64,000 bases of DNA from Mycolicibacterium wolinskyi (GCF_002101965.1 NZ_LQQA01000013.1:248001-312000), one strand, 5' to 3'; shown: positions 1 through 9,903, counted from the first letter of the stretch. Notes: generated by a model not told the origin, from the sequence alone. Program-made: numbers and translations.

Positions 1-464
1 GCCACCAGGAGCAGCAGATCGGCCGACGCACCGCCCAGCACCACGCGCGCGGCGCCGTTGGCCACACCGTCCTCGACGGTGATGCCGTCACCGAACCCGA
101 AGCCGGCCGTCACCGAGCCGTCGATCAATCCGGGTAGCAGCCGCGCCTTCTGCTCGTCGCTGCCCGCGTAGTCGATCACCGCCGAGGCCACCACCGTGGG
201 TAGGAACGGGCCGGGCGCCACGGCGCGGCCGAGTTCGTCGACGATGACGACGAGTTCGGGCAGACCATAGCCCGATCCGCCGTGCTCTTCGCCGATGTGC
301 AGGCCGAGCCAGCCGAGTTTGGCGATCTCGTCCCAGAACACGGGCCGGTTCTCCTCCGGCGCATCCAGGAGTTCTCTGGCCGCGGCCCGGGCCTTCTGCG
401 CGGTGAGGAACGAACGGGCCACATCGGCCAGTTCACGATGATCGTCGGTCAGCGCAATCCCCAT
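1..464 (-). CDS. Acyl-CoA dehydrogenase, N-terminal part (runs off the window)
   Basis: The frame opens at the ATG at 464, with a purine-rich AGGGG ribosome site just upstream, and runs off the left edge after about 154 codons. The N-terminal alpha-helical domain of the acyl-CoA dehydrogenase (FadE) family is readable: LGWLGLHIGEEHGGSG followed by ELGRAVAPGPFLPT. Family members oxidise acyl-CoA to trans-2-enoyl-CoA with FAD. The catalytic base and the FAD-binding C-terminus lie outside the window, so neither activity nor substrate can be judged. It is on the same strand as irtB and about 100 bases beyond it, so read-through from the irt operon is possible but not evident. Confidence 0.85.
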   Translation of the reverse strand, partial: MGIALTDDHRELADVARSFLTAQKARAAARELLDAPEENRPVFWDEIAKLGWLGLHIGEEHGGSGYGLPELVVIVDELGRAVAPGPFLPTVVASAVIDYAGSDEQKARLLPGLIDGSVTAGFGFGDGITVEDGVANGAARVVLGGASADLLLLV

Positions 465-565
465 GGTGAGCCCCTTTGCCCTACGAGAGTGTCTCGACTT
501 GACGCGTGTCGAATTCGCGCCAACGCTACCGCGAGATCGACACGCTCAACAGGGGTTGGGCCGAC

Positions 566-2296
566 TCAGTGCGTGATCTGCCAGTCCGCGGCTTCGTGCT
601 GCTGGCGCCAGAATTCGTCGAATCGGCCACCCGCGGCGAGGAGTTCGTCGATGCTGCCGTCTTCTACGATCCGGCCCGCGTCGAGGAACAACACGCGGTC
701 GGCATGACGGATACTGGCCAGCCGATGCGCGACGATCACCCGGGTGCGGGCCTGCAGGTCTGCGGTGAGGGCGTCGACGACGGCTGCCTCGTTCTCGTTG
801 TCGAGCGCGCTCGTCGCCTCGTCGACGAGCAGCACCGGCGCGGGTTTGACGAGCGCACGCGCGATGCTGACCCGTTGGCGCTCACCGCCCGACAACGCCG
901 TACCCGCCTCGCCGACCTTGGCGGCGTCGCCGTCGGGCAGCCGGCCGGTCAGCTCGTCGACCCGCGCCAGCCGGATCGCCCCGGCCAGTCGTTCGTCGTC
1001 CGCACCCGGATCACCGACCAGGATGTTGTCCCGGATCGACCCGTCGAACAGGTACGGGTGCTGGAACACCACACTCGTAGCGGCCCGGCGGGTTTCGGCG
1101 TCGAGGGTCGCGGCGTCGACGCCATCGATCAATACCCGGCCCGCGGTCGGCTGATGCAGCCCGGCGATGAGTGACAGGATCGTGCTCTTGCCCGATCCGG
1201 ACGGCCCGACGATCGCCGTCGTGCCGCCCGGCTCCAGCACGAAGCTCACGTTCTCGAGTACCGGGTTGTCGCCGTAACCGAAACTCACGTTGTCGAATTC
1301 GATGCGCGGCGCGGATTTCAGATCCGGTAGGCCCGCGGTTCCGGCGGTCAGCGCCGGGGCGTCGAGCACACCCCGGATCCGGCCGAGCGTCGCCCGCGTC
1401 GACTCGATCGCCGGCGCGAGCTCGCTCAGCGCCGTGAACGGTTCGAGATAGCGCGCGATCACGACGATCAGCGCGATCGCCTCGGGCACGCCGAGTTCGC
1501 CGCGCACGGTGAGGACAGTGGCCATGCCCGCCAACAGGATCAGCGCCAGCTGACTGGCGAGGCTGAACAACAGCTGTCCCGGGATCTGCATGGCCAGCAG
1601 CCGGACGCCCGCGCCGTGCTGAGCGGCCAGCGCCCCGCCGACGAGGCTGCGGGCCGGCTCGACGCGACGCGCGGCGCGCAGCGCCTGCTGGGTGCGGGCG
1701 AATTCGATGATGCGCTCGGTGAACGCACTGTTGGTTTCGTCGGCGACGGTGTCGGCCTTGCGGCTCAGCCGGCCCGACGCCCACAGCGCGCCGAGCAGCA
1801 CGACGACGCCGGCCAGCGCGGCCAGCCCGAGCGGCGCCGACACCGGCAGCAGGACCACCGCGATCGCGGCGGGCAACAGGATCGCGCCGATGAGCGGGGT
1901 CAGCAGATTGACCACCAGGCCGACGAGTTCCGGCCCGGTCGAGGCGATCGCCTGGCGCGCGGTGGCGGTGTGCTCGGCCGTCAACCAGTCCAGCCGGATG
2001 TTCGGCAACCGGTCGGCGACGTCGTGCTGGGTGTTGTCCAGAACCGCGAAGCCGAGCGCGAATCCGAGCCGCGAGGTCGTGGTGTCGACGATCCAGCCGG
2101 CCACGGTCGCGAGCGTCAGCCAGCCCAGCCAGCGCCACGCGTCGGCAGGCGTATCGCTGAACAGCGCGGCGACGAGCGGTACCAGCAGCACCGTCCCGAC
2201 CGCACGGATCAGCACCGAAAGCAGTGTCAGAACCGAGTAGACACCGAGCTTGCCGCGCATCGCGGCGGGTACGAGGGCGATCAGCGTGCGGATCAT
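566..2296 (-). CDS. irtB: Siderophore ABC importer subunit IrtB
   Basis: This is a 576-residue type IV ABC half-transporter. Six hydrophobic helices lie in about the first 310 residues. A nucleotide-binding domain follows, with Walker [10 protein letters not shown], signature LSGGERQR, Walker [10 protein letters not shown] and the switch His in VAHR. It matches mycobacterial IrtB, which pairs with IrtA in the inner membrane to import ferric carboxymycobactin despite an exporter fold. The start is set at the ATG at 2296 ([11 protein letters not shown]), because it overlaps the irtA stop as ATGA and matches IrtB N-termini; the longer frame to 2344 only reads into irtA. Translational coupling to irtA is expected. 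Confidence 0.95.
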   Translation of the reverse strand: MIRTLIALVPAAMRGKLGVYSVLTLLSVLIRAVGTVLLVPLVAALFSDTPADAWRWLGWLTLATVAGWIVDTTTSRLGFALGFAVLDNTQHDVADRLPNIRLDWLTAEHTATARQAIASTGPELVGLVVNLLTPLIGAILLPAAIAVVLLPVSAPLGLAALAGVVVLLGALWASGRLSRKADTVADETNSAFTERIIEFARTQQALRAARRVEPARSLVGGALAAQHGAGVRLLAMQIPGQLLFSLASQLALILLAGMATVLTVRGELGVPEAIALIVVIARYLEPFTALSELAPAIESTRATLGRIRGVLDAPALTAGTAGLPDLKSAPRIEFDNVSFGYGDNPVLENVSFVLEPGGTTAIVGPSGSGKSTILSLIAGLHQPTAGRVLIDGVDAATLDAETRRAATSVVFQHPYLFDGSIRDNILVGDPGADDERLAGAIRLARVDELTGRLPDGDAAKVGEAGTALSGGERQRVSIARALVKPAPVLLVDEATSALDNENEAAVVDALTADLQARTRVIVAHRLASIRHADRVLFLDAGRIVEDGSIDELLAAGGRFDEFWRQQHEAADWQITH

Positions 2297-4884
2297 CGGG
2301 TGGCCTCCCCGGCGGTGACGGTGTCGCGCCTGCCCATCTCCCACAGTTGGTGGTAACGGCCGCCCGCGGCGAGCAGTTGCTCGTGGGTTCCGGTTTCGAC
2401 GATCCGGCCCGCGTCGAGCACGACGATCTGGTCGGCATGGGTGATGGTGTGCAGCCGGTGCGCGATGACCAGCACCGTCCGGTCCTTGGTCAACCGGTTG
2501 AGTGCCTGCTGCACAAGGTATTCCGATTCGGGGTCGGCGAAGGCCGTCGCCTCGTCGAGGATCAGCACCGGCGTGTCGGCGAGGATTGCCCGCGCGATCG
2601 TGAGGCGCTGCTTCTCACCGCCGGACAGGCTCGACGCCGCACCGAGCGGCGTGTCGTAGCCGGCGGGCAACCGCAGGATGCGGTCGTGGATCTGAGCGTC
2701 CCGCGCGGCTTGGTGGATCCGTTCGATGCTCGCGTCGGGATCGGCCAGCGCGATGTTCTCGGCGACGGTGCCCGCCACCAGTTGTGTCTCCTGGAGCACG
2801 AATCCGACCCGGCGGTACAGCTCGTCGGCCGGCAACGACCGAATGTCGCTGCCACCCACCGAGATGGCGCCGTCAGCCACGTCGTAGAAGCGGGCCAGCA
2901 GCGCGGCGAGCGTGGACTTGCCCGACCCCGACGGACCGACGAGCGCGGTCACCGTGCCCGGCTTGAGGGTGAGTGAGACGTCGTGGATGACGGGCACACC
3001 CGGCCGGTACCCGAATGTCACGTTGTCGAACACCACATCTCCGGGCGCGGCGGTCGCGCTCTCCCCGGTGCGCACCGCGAGTTCGGCTTCGTCGAGCGTG
3101 GACTGGATGCGACGCGCCGCGAGCATGCCCCCGCGGATACCGCTCAATCCGTAGCCGATGCCGAGCAGGCGGACGCCGAACGTGGTGCCCAGCAACAGGA
3201 ACGGCAGGAGATCCACCGGGTTCATCGCGCCGGCGACGATCATCGGGGTTCCCACGACCGCGATCAACCACAGGAACGTGCCGGGCCGCGTGACCAGATC
3301 CATCAGCGACTTCTTGCCGGTGAACGGGCGCTGCCAGGCCACCAGGAATCCGATGTACTCGTCGAGCCGGCGGCGGAAGCTCGATGACGCGGCGCCGCCG
3401 AAAACCCGCACCACGGGCTGGCCTTCGAGGTAGGCACCGGCTTCGCCGCTCATCCGCTCGGCCCAGCGCTGCGCCTGCCCGATCTTCTGGCCGGACTGGA
3501 TCGTCATGACCGACATCAGCACGAGGTAGGTCAGCACCGGGATGAACAGCACCAGTGCCAGGCGCCAGTCGACCACGAACAGATACACCAGCACGGCGAT
3601 GGGCGCGATGACGGCTGCGACCGCGTCGGGGATGGCGTGGGTGACCAGGTAGTGCAGGGACAGGGTGTCGTCCTGCACGAGCTGTTTGATCGATCCCGAG
3701 CCGCGAGCGGTGAACCAGCCCAACGGCAGCCGGGCCATCTTGGTCAGCAGTCGGGTTCGTAGATCGCGCGCGAAGTTCGCGTCGATCCAGTGCAACCACA
3801 ACGTCAGCGCGGCGGCGAGGAATGTGCCGGTGCCGAGCAGGCCGACCGCGGTGAGGCCGAGCGTCCACAGCCGGTCGGCGTCGGCGCCCGACAGCAGCAG
3901 CCGGGCGAGTTCGACCAGCAGGACGAACGGCGCCAGTTGCACGAGGGTGATCAACGCCTGCAGGACGCCGGAGATGATCAATTTGTTCTTCAGCGGGGCC
4001 AGGAGCCGGCCCGCAGCCTGCGCTCGCCAGTTGCCGCGGGCGCCCGTCGCCGCCGGTTTCTTGTCCTCGGCCGTATTGACGGCGGCCGCTTTCCCGGCGG
4101 CCGGTTCGGCGACAGCGGGGGTGGCGTCGGGTGTCTCGTCGTCGCGCTTGGTGCCCATCGCGCGACCCTGGGTCCAGTACGCCTGGGCGTGCAGTTCGGA
4201 CTTCGGGAAACCGAACTCGTCGCGCAGCCGGGTCCGCAGGTGCTTGAGCGAGCCAGCCTCCGGCGTCACCCAGCAGTACCAGTCCGACCAGTCCCTCGAC
4301 TCGATCGCCGCGGCCAGCGAGGCGGTGTCCTCGCGGGCCACCCAGTGCAGGTTGCGCCGCGGGTGCTCGGTGATCGGGATGAGCAGATCGCTCTCGTCGT
4401 GCTGCTCGAGGTACACCTCGATGGGAATGTCTTGGGGGACAACGCCGATGATGCCGTTGATGGCCGGCGTGGACGCGGCGTCACCGATCAGCAGATAGCC
4501 CGCGGGCGGATCCTCCGGGACGGTGAAGCCGGGCGAACCGAGCGACATCACCGGAACGCTGTCCCCCGGCTTGGCCGACCTGGCCCATTTCGAGGCCGGG
4601 CCGGAAGGCTCGTGCAACACCACGTCGATCGTGAAATGCCCGGTGTCCGGATCCATTTCGGTCATCGTGTATGCGCGCTGGTACTCGGTCTTCGAGCCGT
4701 CCGGGTCGGGCACCCAGAACCGCAGGTACGACGTCGGTACGGCCACGGCGTCCTCGAACACCGTGGGCGAGACCATCCGGAGCCGCAGCAGATTCGGCGT
4801 CACCTGCTCGGTGCTGATCACGGTGGCCTGGTGATCACGCGCGCCGAAGCCGCGCATCATCACCCCCTGGAATCCGCGTGCCAT
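2293..4884 (-). CDS. irtA: Siderophore importer IrtA (FAD-reductase domain fused to ABC half-transporter)
   Basis: The protein has 863 residues. Residues 1 to about 260 form a siderophore-interacting protein domain (the family's RAYT-type FAD motif is seen as YQRAYTMTE; also YLLIGDAAS) that reduces the iron in mycobactin. A charged Ala-rich linker follows at about 260-285. Next comes a six-helix transmembrane domain at about 290-590, and then a nucleotide-binding domain with Walker [10 protein letters not shown], signature LSGGEKQR and Walker [13 protein letters not shown]. Similarity to Mycobacterium tuberculosis IrtA runs end to end. The start codon overlaps the stop of the upstream TetR gene (ATGA, 4884/4886) and the stop overlaps irtB, so the three genes form one tight operon. 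Confidence 0.96.
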   Translation of the reverse strand: MARGFQGVMMRGFGARDHQATVISTEQVTPNLLRLRMVSPTVFEDAVAVPTSYLRFWVPDPDGSKTEYQRAYTMTEMDPDTGHFTIDVVLHEPSGPASKWARSAKPGDSVPVMSLGSPGFTVPEDPPAGYLLIGDAASTPAINGIIGVVPQDIPIEVYLEQHDESDLLIPITEHPRRNLHWVAREDTASLAAAIESRDWSDWYCWVTPEAGSLKHLRTRLRDEFGFPKSELHAQAYWTQGRAMGTKRDDETPDATPAVAEPAAGKAAAVNTAEDKKPAATGARGNWRAQAAGRLLAPLKNKLIISGVLQALITLVQLAPFVLLVELARLLLSGADADRLWTLGLTAVGLLGTGTFLAAALTLWLHWIDANFARDLRTRLLTKMARLPLGWFTARGSGSIKQLVQDDTLSLHYLVTHAIPDAVAAVIAPIAVLVYLFVVDWRLALVLFIPVLTYLVLMSVMTIQSGQKIGQAQRWAERMSGEAGAYLEGQPVVRVFGGAASSSFRRRLDEYIGFLVAWQRPFTGKKSLMDLVTRPGTFLWLIAVVGTPMIVAGAMNPVDLLPFLLLGTTFGVRLLGIGYGLSGIRGGMLAARRIQSTLDEAELAVRTGESATAAPGDVVFDNVTFGYRPGVPVIHDVSLTLKPGTVTALVGPSGSGKSTLAALLARFYDVADGAISVGGSDIRSLPADELYRRVGFVLQETQLVAGTVAENIALADPDASIERIHQAARDAQIHDRILRLPAGYDTPLGAASSLSGGEKQRLTIARAILADTPVLILDEATAFADPESEYLVQQALNRLTKDRTVLVIAHRLHTITHADQIVVLDAGRIVETGTHEQLLAAGGRYHQLWEMGRRDTVTAGEATR

Positions 4885-5597
4885 CAGCGGTCCTCTCCCG
4901 CGGCGGTCAGGTCCGCCACGATGTCGTCGATCGGTCTGCCGGGTGCCGCCGTCGCCAGCAGTCCCCGGATCAAGGCGTTCAGCAGCAGGTCCACGTACTG
5001 CCTGCTGGTCAGTTGCATCCCTGCGGTGTGCACCGGGCCGAGCGCGGCATCACCGGCGAGCCGCTCGGCGATCGCGTCGCGTTCCCGGTCGAAGCCCTCG
5101 TCGGTGACACTGGCCTCGGCCTTGATCTCGTGCTGGGCGGCCAGTCCGATGGCCACCACGGCGACCGAGCTACTGAGCAGCGCGGCCGACTCCGGCGGGT
5201 AGCCGCGCCTGCCGAGGATCGCCACCTCGTCGGCCAGCAGCCGGGCGCCTGCCTCGCCACGCGGAAACAGCAACTGCAGGTAGGCGGCCAGCCCGGGATG
5301 CGCGAGCGCGAAGCCGTGCAGCCGCACCCCGAAGGACAGCAGATGTTCCTCGATGGTTTCGCTCGGGTCGTCACCGAGTTCGAGTTCGGCGAGCAGGCTC
5401 TCCCCCACGAGCCGCTCAAGCTCCCACCGGCCGCCGATGTGGCGGTACAGCGCGGTCGCGGATACGCCGAGCCGGGCCGCGACGGCGTTGACGCTCAACC
5501 GGCGCATGCCCAGTTCACGCCCGGCCTCGACGATGTCGGCCACCGCGATCTGCGGCGGACGCCCGCCGACGCGGGCTGCGACATCGTGGATCGCCAC
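4884..5597 (-). CDS. TetR-family regulator heading the irtAB operon
   Basis: The protein has 237 residues. An N-terminal TetR helix-turn-helix spans about residues 20-65 ([20 protein letters not shown]). The all-helical C-terminal ligand domain is of the long TetR_C type. It is the first gene of the TetR-irtA-irtB transcription unit and overlaps irtA by 4 bases, so it is co-transcribed with the siderophore importer and probably autoregulates. The ligand is unknown; a siderophore, heme or lipid effector would be a guess. The ATG at 5597 was chosen; [12 protein letters not shown] carries the usual short basic arm before the HTH. Confidence 0.88.
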   Translation of the reverse strand: MAIHDVAARVGGRPPQIAVADIVEAGRELGMRRLSVNAVAARLGVSATALYRHIGGRWELERLVGESLLAELELGDDPSETIEEHLLSFGVRLHGFALAHPGLAAYLQLLFPRGEAGARLLADEVAILGRRGYPPESAALLSSSVAVVAIGLAAQHEIKAEASVTDEGFDRERDAIAERLAGDAALGPVHTAGMQLTSRQYVDLLLNALIRGLLATAAPGRPIDDIVADLTAAGEDR

Positions 5598-5634
5598 CGC
5601 TACCCCCAGTGGGCCATTAGGAAAGTTACCCCCA

Positions 5635-5653
5635 CAAACTAAGGGTGACCTTA
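5635..5653 (-). promoter_or_regulatory. Degenerate IdeR-like box upstream of the TetR-irtAB operon
   Basis: Read on the minus strand this is TAAGGTCACCCTTAGTTTG. It agrees with the IdeR consensus TWAGGTWAGSCTWACCTWA at 14 of 19 positions by hand count, all in the left and central part. A further half-site, TTAGGAAAG, lies at 5617-5625 on the plus strand. irtAB is iron-repressed through IdeR in other mycobacteria, which supports the call, but the match is weak. Confidence 0.4.
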
Positions 5654-5698
5654 CCGATCGTCAACCTCCACGTTCCAATAACCGAGCACTCGCTCTGT

Positions 5699-5704
5699 TA
5701 TGGT
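5699..5704 (+). promoter_or_regulatory. Putative -10 hexamer for the leaderless tetR at 5711
   Basis: TATGGT followed by a 6-base gap and then the ATG at 5711. This is the mycobacterial leaderless geometry, and it supports the short start MPRPRVYD over the longer open frame. Confidence 0.5.
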
Positions 5705-5710
5705 GACGTC

Positions 5711-6331
5711 ATGCCGCGTCCCCGCGTGTACGACCCGGACGTCGTCCTCGACGCCGCCGAGTCGCTCGCCGTCGCATCGGGCCCGGCGGCCGTGACCGTC
5801 CGGGCGATCAGCGACACGGTCGGCCTGTCCAACGGGGCGCTCTATCACACGTTCGGATCTCGGGCGGGCCTGTTGGCCCGTACCTGGCTGCGCGCAGGCC
5901 GCCGGTTCCTCGATGTGCAGCGCGAGTTGGTGGCCGATTCTCGGCCGGGCCTCGACGCGATCGCCGCGGCGGCACAGGCGCCGGTGACCTTCGCCGAGCG
6001 CTGTCCCGACTCGGCCGCCCTGCTGTTGCGCATGCGCCGCGACGATGTGCTCGGCCCCGACACACCCGGCGAATACGCCGCCGAGATCGCCGAACTGGAA
6101 AAGCTGTTGGTGGAGTTGATGATCCAGCTCGCGAGCGATGCCTGGGGCCGGCGCGACCGGGCCGCGGTGGATGCCGTGACAACGTGCATCGTCGATCTGC
6201 CCACGGCGATCCTGTTGCACCGCAATCGGCTTGCCGATCCGACAGCCCGCCGACATCTGCGGGCCGCCGTCGACGCCGTGCTGGCCGTGGGGCCGGCACC
6301 GCGGAAACCCAGAGAAAGGGAACAGCAGTGA
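5711..6331 (+). CDS. TetR-family transcriptional regulator
   Basis: The protein has 206 residues. The HTH is at about residues 25-55 (VRAISDTVGLSNGALYHTFGSRAGLLAR), followed by an all-alpha effector domain. The stop overlaps the GTG start of the downstream enoyl-CoA hydratase gene (GTGA at 6328-6331), so the pair is co-transcribed and the regulator probably senses an acyl-CoA or related ligand. It is divergent from the TetR-irtAB operon across about 110 bases. The start was chosen from the -10/ATG spacing and because residues before MPRPRVYD do not look like a TetR arm. Confidence 0.88.
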   Translation: MPRPRVYDPDVVLDAAESLAVASGPAAVTVRAISDTVGLSNGALYHTFGSRAGLLARTWLRAGRRFLDVQRELVADSRPGLDAIAAAAQAPVTFAERCPDSAALLLRMRRDDVLGPDTPGEYAAEIAELEKLLVELMIQLASDAWGRRDRAAVDAVTTCIVDLPTAILLHRNRLADPTARRHLRAAVDAVLAVGPAPRKPREREQQ

Positions 6332-6984
6332 CACCGACCCTCGACTACGACGGCGAGATCGCCGTCCTCGACCTCGGCGACGACGAGAACCGCTTCTCGC
6401 CGGAATTCCTCGACGCGGTCGACGCGCTTCTCGACACCGTGCTCGACAAGGGTGCGCAAGGACTCGTGACGACGGCCGACAGCAAGTTCTACTCCAACGG
6501 GCTCGACTTGGATTGGCTTGGGGCACACAGTGACCAGGGACCGTGGTACGTCGGACGGGTGCAGGGCCTGCTGGCCCGGTTCCTGACGCTGCCGATCCCC
6601 ACGGCCGCGGCGGTGGTGGGCCACGCCTTCGGGGCGGGCGCGATGCTGGCCGTCGCGCACGACTACCGGGTGATGCGCGCCGATCGCGGGTTCTTCTGCT
6701 TCCCCGAGGTCGACATCCGTATCCCGTTCACGCCGGGGATGGCCGCACTGATCCAAGCGAAGCTGACGCCGCAGGCCGCGGTCGCCTCGATGACGACCGG
6801 CCGCCGGTTCGGCGGCGTCGACGCACATGAATACGGTTTGGTCGACGCCACCGCCGCCGAAGGCGCGGTGACGCTCACCGCGACCGAGATGCTGCGCCCG
6901 CTCGGCGGCAAGGACTCGGGCACGCTGGGCGCGATCAAGCAGGTGATGTTCGGCCCGGCGGCCGACGCGCTGCGGGCGGGTTAG
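6328..6984 (+). CDS. Enoyl-CoA hydratase/isomerase family protein
   Basis: A 218-residue crotonase-fold protein starting at GTG 6328, preceded by AGAAAGGG. The first oxyanion-hole segment is SKFYSNGLDLDWL and the second is GHAFGAGAML. FCFPEVDIRIPFTPGM follows, where dehydrating hydratases carry their catalytic Glu pair. The sequence is closer to short delta3,delta2-enoyl-CoA isomerases, including the plant PECI type, than to classical EchA. It would act on acyl-CoA in beta-oxidation of unsaturated fatty acids. It is translationally coupled to the preceding TetR gene and ends 4 bases into the convergent SDR gene. Hydratase versus isomerase activity is not decided by sequence. Confidence 0.85.
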   Translation: MTPTLDYDGEIAVLDLGDDENRFSPEFLDAVDALLDTVLDKGAQGLVTTADSKFYSNGLDLDWLGAHSDQGPWYVGRVQGLLARFLTLPIPTAAAVVGHAFGAGAMLAVAHDYRVMRADRGFFCFPEVDIRIPFTPGMAALIQAKLTPQAAVASMTTGRRFGGVDAHEYGLVDATAAEGAVTLTATEMLRPLGGKDSGTLGAIKQVMFGPAADALRAG

Positions 6985-7871
6985 ACGGGGATGGCGGTTC
7001 CGGTCTCCCGCTCGGCGAATTCCACGACGCGGGCGGCGGATTCGTAGTCGCAGGCCACTGCCGACCGGCCGATCAGCACGGGGTCGCCGCGCAACCCGAA
7101 TTTGCCGTCGACGCCGACGTAGCTGCCGGGCGGGATGGGTTCGCTGATGCAGTAGAGCGTCGGGGCGGCTCCGGCGTCGATGTCGTTGGCCAGCACATCG
7201 GCCACGGCCTTGACGCCCCGCTGTACCGCTGACATGAGCGGCTTCTCGGAGACATTGGGCAGATTCGATGCGACCCAACCGGGATGGGTCAGGTGTGTGA
7301 CGATCGGCGAGCGCGCGGCCCGCAGCCGTCGATCGAGCTCGAGGCCCCACAGCATGACGGCCAACTTCGATCGGCTGTAGGCGCCCATCACCGTCCACTT
7401 GTTGCGGCGCAGGTGCATATCGTCGAGCCGCAGGGTCGCGCTGCGGTGCGCATCCGACCCCACATTGATGATCTGCGACCGCACCCGGTCGAACAGCAGA
7501 TTGGTCAACGCGAACGGGCCGAGCAGATTGGTGCCGAGCGTCATCTCGAAACCGTCGATGGTGTCGACCCGGTGCTGGCTGAGCGCACCGGCATTGTTGA
7601 TCAGCACGTCGACGTCACCGTCGAACAAGCCGGGAAACGCCCGCACCGAAGACATGTCGGCGAGATCGAGCTTGACCACCTCGGTCGAGCCACCGATCTC
7701 GGCAGCCCGCTGCGCGCCGAGTTCGGTGTTGCGGACCGCGAGAACGACGTGGGCACCAGCCCGCGCCAGCGCGCGGGCGGTTCCCAGGCCGACGCCGTTG
7801 GTCGCACCGGTCACGATGATGCGCTTGCCGCTCAGATCGCCGAGCCGGCTCGGCGCCCACCTGGTCGTCAC
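6981..7871 (-). CDS. Short-chain dehydrogenase/reductase (retinol-dehydrogenase-like)
   Basis: A classical SDR of 296 residues. The NAD(P) motif is TGATNGVGLG near residue 20, NNAG is near 90, and the catalytic Tyr and Lys are in YSRSK. The long C-terminus and the GFEMTLGTNLLGPFALTNLL segment resemble WWOX/retinol-dehydrogenase-like oxidoreductases, whose substrates are usually hydrophobic alcohols or ketones. The start is GTG 7871 (VTTRWAPSRLGDLSG). The open frame continues upstream but there reads antisense through the next secreted-protein gene with Ala-rich nonsense. It is convergent with the enoyl-CoA hydratase gene, and the stop codons overlap. Confidence 0.88.
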   Translation of the reverse strand: MTTRWAPSRLGDLSGKRIIVTGATNGVGLGTARALARAGAHVVLAVRNTELGAQRAAEIGGSTEVVKLDLADMSSVRAFPGLFDGDVDVLINNAGALSQHRVDTIDGFEMTLGTNLLGPFALTNLLFDRVRSQIINVGSDAHRSATLRLDDMHLRRNKWTVMGAYSRSKLAVMLWGLELDRRLRAARSPIVTHLTHPGWVASNLPNVSEKPLMSAVQRGVKAVADVLANDIDAGAAPTLYCISEPIPPGSYVGVDGKFGLRGDPVLIGRSAVACDYESAARVVEFAERETGTAIPV

Positions 7872-7887
7872 ATGGGTGAGAGTAGCG

Positions 7888-8193
7888 TCAGCCGCCCCAG
7901 CCGCGCTGGCCGTCCCAGCCACCGCAGATGCCGTTGATGCAGCCGTGGCCCCAGCCGCCCTGGACCGGGTTCCAGCCGCCGCAGCCGTGCCAGTTGGGCC
8001 CGCTGTCACAGCCACCGCCGCCGCCGGCGTCGCCGCTGCCACTCGGCGTGGCGAGGACTACCTGATTGGTTCCGGTGAGATCGGTGAACGTGGCAGGCGC
8101 GTCGGCCAAAAGTGCTGCTGTCGGTCCGGCTGCGATCGCGGCTGCGGCTCCCGCTACGAAGACTGACCCCAGGAGTTTCCGTATGGTTAGCAT
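7888..8193 (-). CDS. Small secreted Gly/Trp/Cys-rich protein
   Basis: A 101-residue protein of unrecognised family. The ATG at 8193 gives MLTIRKLLG followed by a hydrophobic Ala-rich stretch, a probable Sec signal peptide cleaved near residue 30. The mature part begins with an acidic/Thr segment. It ends in about 40 residues dominated by Gly and Trp with four Cys (GGGGGCDSG, WHGCGG, HGCINGICGG), suggesting two disulphides or metal binding outside the cytoplasm. It lies 16 bases upstream of the SDR gene on the same strand. Its high Gly content follows GC-rich codons, but the signal peptide and the regular Cys spacing argue that it is real. Confidence 0.7.
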   Translation of the reverse strand: MLTIRKLLGSVFVAGAAAAIAAGPTAALLADAPATFTDLTGTNQVVLATPSGSGDAGGGGGCDSGPNWHGCGGWNPVQGGWGHGCINGICGGWDGQRGWGG

Positions 8194-8271
8194 GACTCCA
8201 TAATCCTCCGCGGCGCGCCGCATGCCAAGGAAAATGTGAGAGCCGACACCACTTTTCGCCGAACGCCGAGG

Positions 8272-8682
8272 TCAGGCGGGTGCGTAGCGCAGCATTGTCA
8301 CGGCATGCTCGGGGTGGTCGCAGAACACCGGGCGCACCCGCATGCCGATCCGCAGCTCCTCCGGCCTGGCCTCGACCATTTCGGTGGAGAATCGCGGCCC
8401 CTCATCCCATTCCACGATCGCCAATATTTGCGGGACGGCGTCGGCGAAGTGGGGTCCGACGGGCCGTCGCGCGACGGTGAACGTGTACAACGTGCCCATG
8501 CCCGAGATCTCGCGCCACTCCAGATCGGAGGCCAGGGTTCGCGGGGCGAGCACGCGCGGGTAGAACACGTAGGCCTGCGATGACGGCGAGTATTGGATGA
8601 CGACGCGGTGTTCGCTCAACGCATCCCAAAACGGCGCACTGGTCGGAGTTTTCACCGGCATGGGTCGGGTGAGTCCGGTCAT
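8272..8682 (-). CDS. DUF35 / OB-fold protein, partner of the thiolase-like protein
   Basis: A 136-residue protein of the DUF35 OB-fold family. An N-terminal helix (PFWDALSEHRVVIQY) replaces the usual rubredoxin-like zinc finger. The position of the classical CxxC pair reads QYSPSSQAYVFYPR, so the zinc ribbon is degenerate. The OB-fold follows (GTLYTFTVARRPVG, VPQILAIVEWDEGPRF). DUF35 proteins are obligatory partners of SCP-x-type thiolases and aldolases, for example the DUF35 domain of ChsH2 with Ltp2 in cholesterol side-chain degradation. The gene starts 2 bases after the thiolase-like gene, which fits that pairing. Confidence 0.88.
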   Translation of the reverse strand: MTGLTRPMPVKTPTSAPFWDALSEHRVVIQYSPSSQAYVFYPRVLAPRTLASDLEWREISGMGTLYTFTVARRPVGPHFADAVPQILAIVEWDEGPRFSTEMVEARPEELRIGMRVRPVFCDHPEHAVTMLRYAPA

Positions 8683-8684
8683 CG

Positions 8685-9893
8685 TCAGTCGCCTTCCAGG
8701 ATGAGGGTGGTCTGCTCGGAGAGGATGCCGCCGTTGCCGGAGACGAACGCGCGATCGCATTCGGTGACCTGCGCGGCGCCGGCGCGGCCCATGATCTGGC
8801 GCGTCGCGTCGCACACATGGTGCATACCGCCGGCGAGTCCGGCCTGTCCGAAACCCAATTGCCCGCCCGCGGTGTTGAGCGGGAAGTCGCCGCGGAACGT
8901 GAGGTCGTGGTCGGACACGAACGCCATGCCCTTGCCCTTCTCACAGAAGCCGGCGTCCTCCAGGCTCAGCAACACCGTGATCGTGTAGCAGTCGTAGATC
9001 GACACCATGTCCATCTGGTCCCGCGTCAGCCCGGTCATCCCGAACGCGGTGTCGGCGGCTTTACGGATCGGCGTATCCAGCAGGTTCTCGGCGTAGGTCG
9101 GCGTCTTGAACGGCACGTGCTCGCCAAAACCCTTGACCCACACCGGCCGGTGCCTGGCCTTGGCGGCCACGTCGGCGTTCGCGACCACCACGGCAGCCCC
9201 GCCCACGCACGGCATGACGATCTCCAGCATGTGCAGCGGGTCGGCGATCACCGGGCTGGCCAATACGTCCTCGATGGTCAACGGCTTGTCTTTCCAGATC
9301 GCACCGTCGGTGTGGTTGGCGTTGACCCGTTGATCCACCACGATCTTCGCCATCGCGCGTTCGTCGTAGCCGTACTCGTAGGCGTAGCGCTGCGCCACCT
9401 GCCCGTACGGACCGTTCTGCCCGAGGTTGCCGTAGGGAATCTCGAATTCCGCCTGCGGCGAACCGAATTGGTTGCTGGACGAGCCGAAGAACACGGCGTC
9501 CGACAGCGTTTTGGGTTTGAGTTCGGAGGTGGGCGTGAGGTAGCGGGCGGGCAGCGCGCACAGCACAACATCGCAGATGCCGAGCTCGACGGCGGCCGCC
9601 GCGCGCCACACCATGCCTGCGGCACTGGCTCCGCCGAGGTCCAGCAACTCGGCGAAATTCGCTCGCACATCCAGGTATTCGGCGACTGTCGACGGAACGA
9701 AGATCTCCGACTCGCCCAGGTGGGACGTGACGATGCCGTCGACGAGTTCGGCCGACAAACCGGCGTCGTCGAGCGCCGCGGCCGCCAACAGTGCCCATTG
9801 TTCGAGCGTGAACGGCGCAGGCGTGGCAGTGCTCAACCGCTCGGGTGGCAACTCGACGTAGCCGACGATCGCGGCCTCACCCTTCAATCCCAT
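8685..9893 (-). CDS. SCP-x/Ltp-type thiolase-like protein lacking the nucleophilic Cys (probable aldolase)
   Basis: The protein has 402 residues and a thiolase fold of the lipid-transfer/SCP-x branch (GIVTSHLGES, SIYDCYTITVLLSLEDAGF, NTAGGQLGFGQAGLAGG). At the place where true thiolases have the acyl-accepting Cys, this protein reads GGASAAG (residues 87-93) with no Cys. Tyr300 and Tyr303 sit in the SxYDCYT segment, near the tyrosine used by Ltp2-type retro-aldolases. I infer carbon-carbon cleavage of a beta-hydroxyacyl-CoA together with the downstream DUF35 protein, as in Ltp2/ChsH2. The fadE gene upstream ends 10 bases before this start. The substrate is not identifiable. Confidence 0.85.
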   Translation of the reverse strand: MGLKGEAAIVGYVELPPERLSTATPAPFTLEQWALLAAAALDDAGLSAELVDGIVTSHLGESEIFVPSTVAEYLDVRANFAELLDLGGASAAGMVWRAAAAVELGICDVVLCALPARYLTPTSELKPKTLSDAVFFGSSSNQFGSPQAEFEIPYGNLGQNGPYGQVAQRYAYEYGYDERAMAKIVVDQRVNANHTDGAIWKDKPLTIEDVLASPVIADPLHMLEIVMPCVGGAAVVVANADVAAKARHRPVWVKGFGEHVPFKTPTYAENLLDTPIRKAADTAFGMTGLTRDQMDMVSIYDCYTITVLLSLEDAGFCEKGKGMAFVSDHDLTFRGDFPLNTAGGQLGFGQAGLAGGMHHVCDATRQIMGRAGAAQVTECDRAFVSGNGGILSEQTTLILEGD

Positions 9894-9903
9894 ACCGGCT
9901 CCT

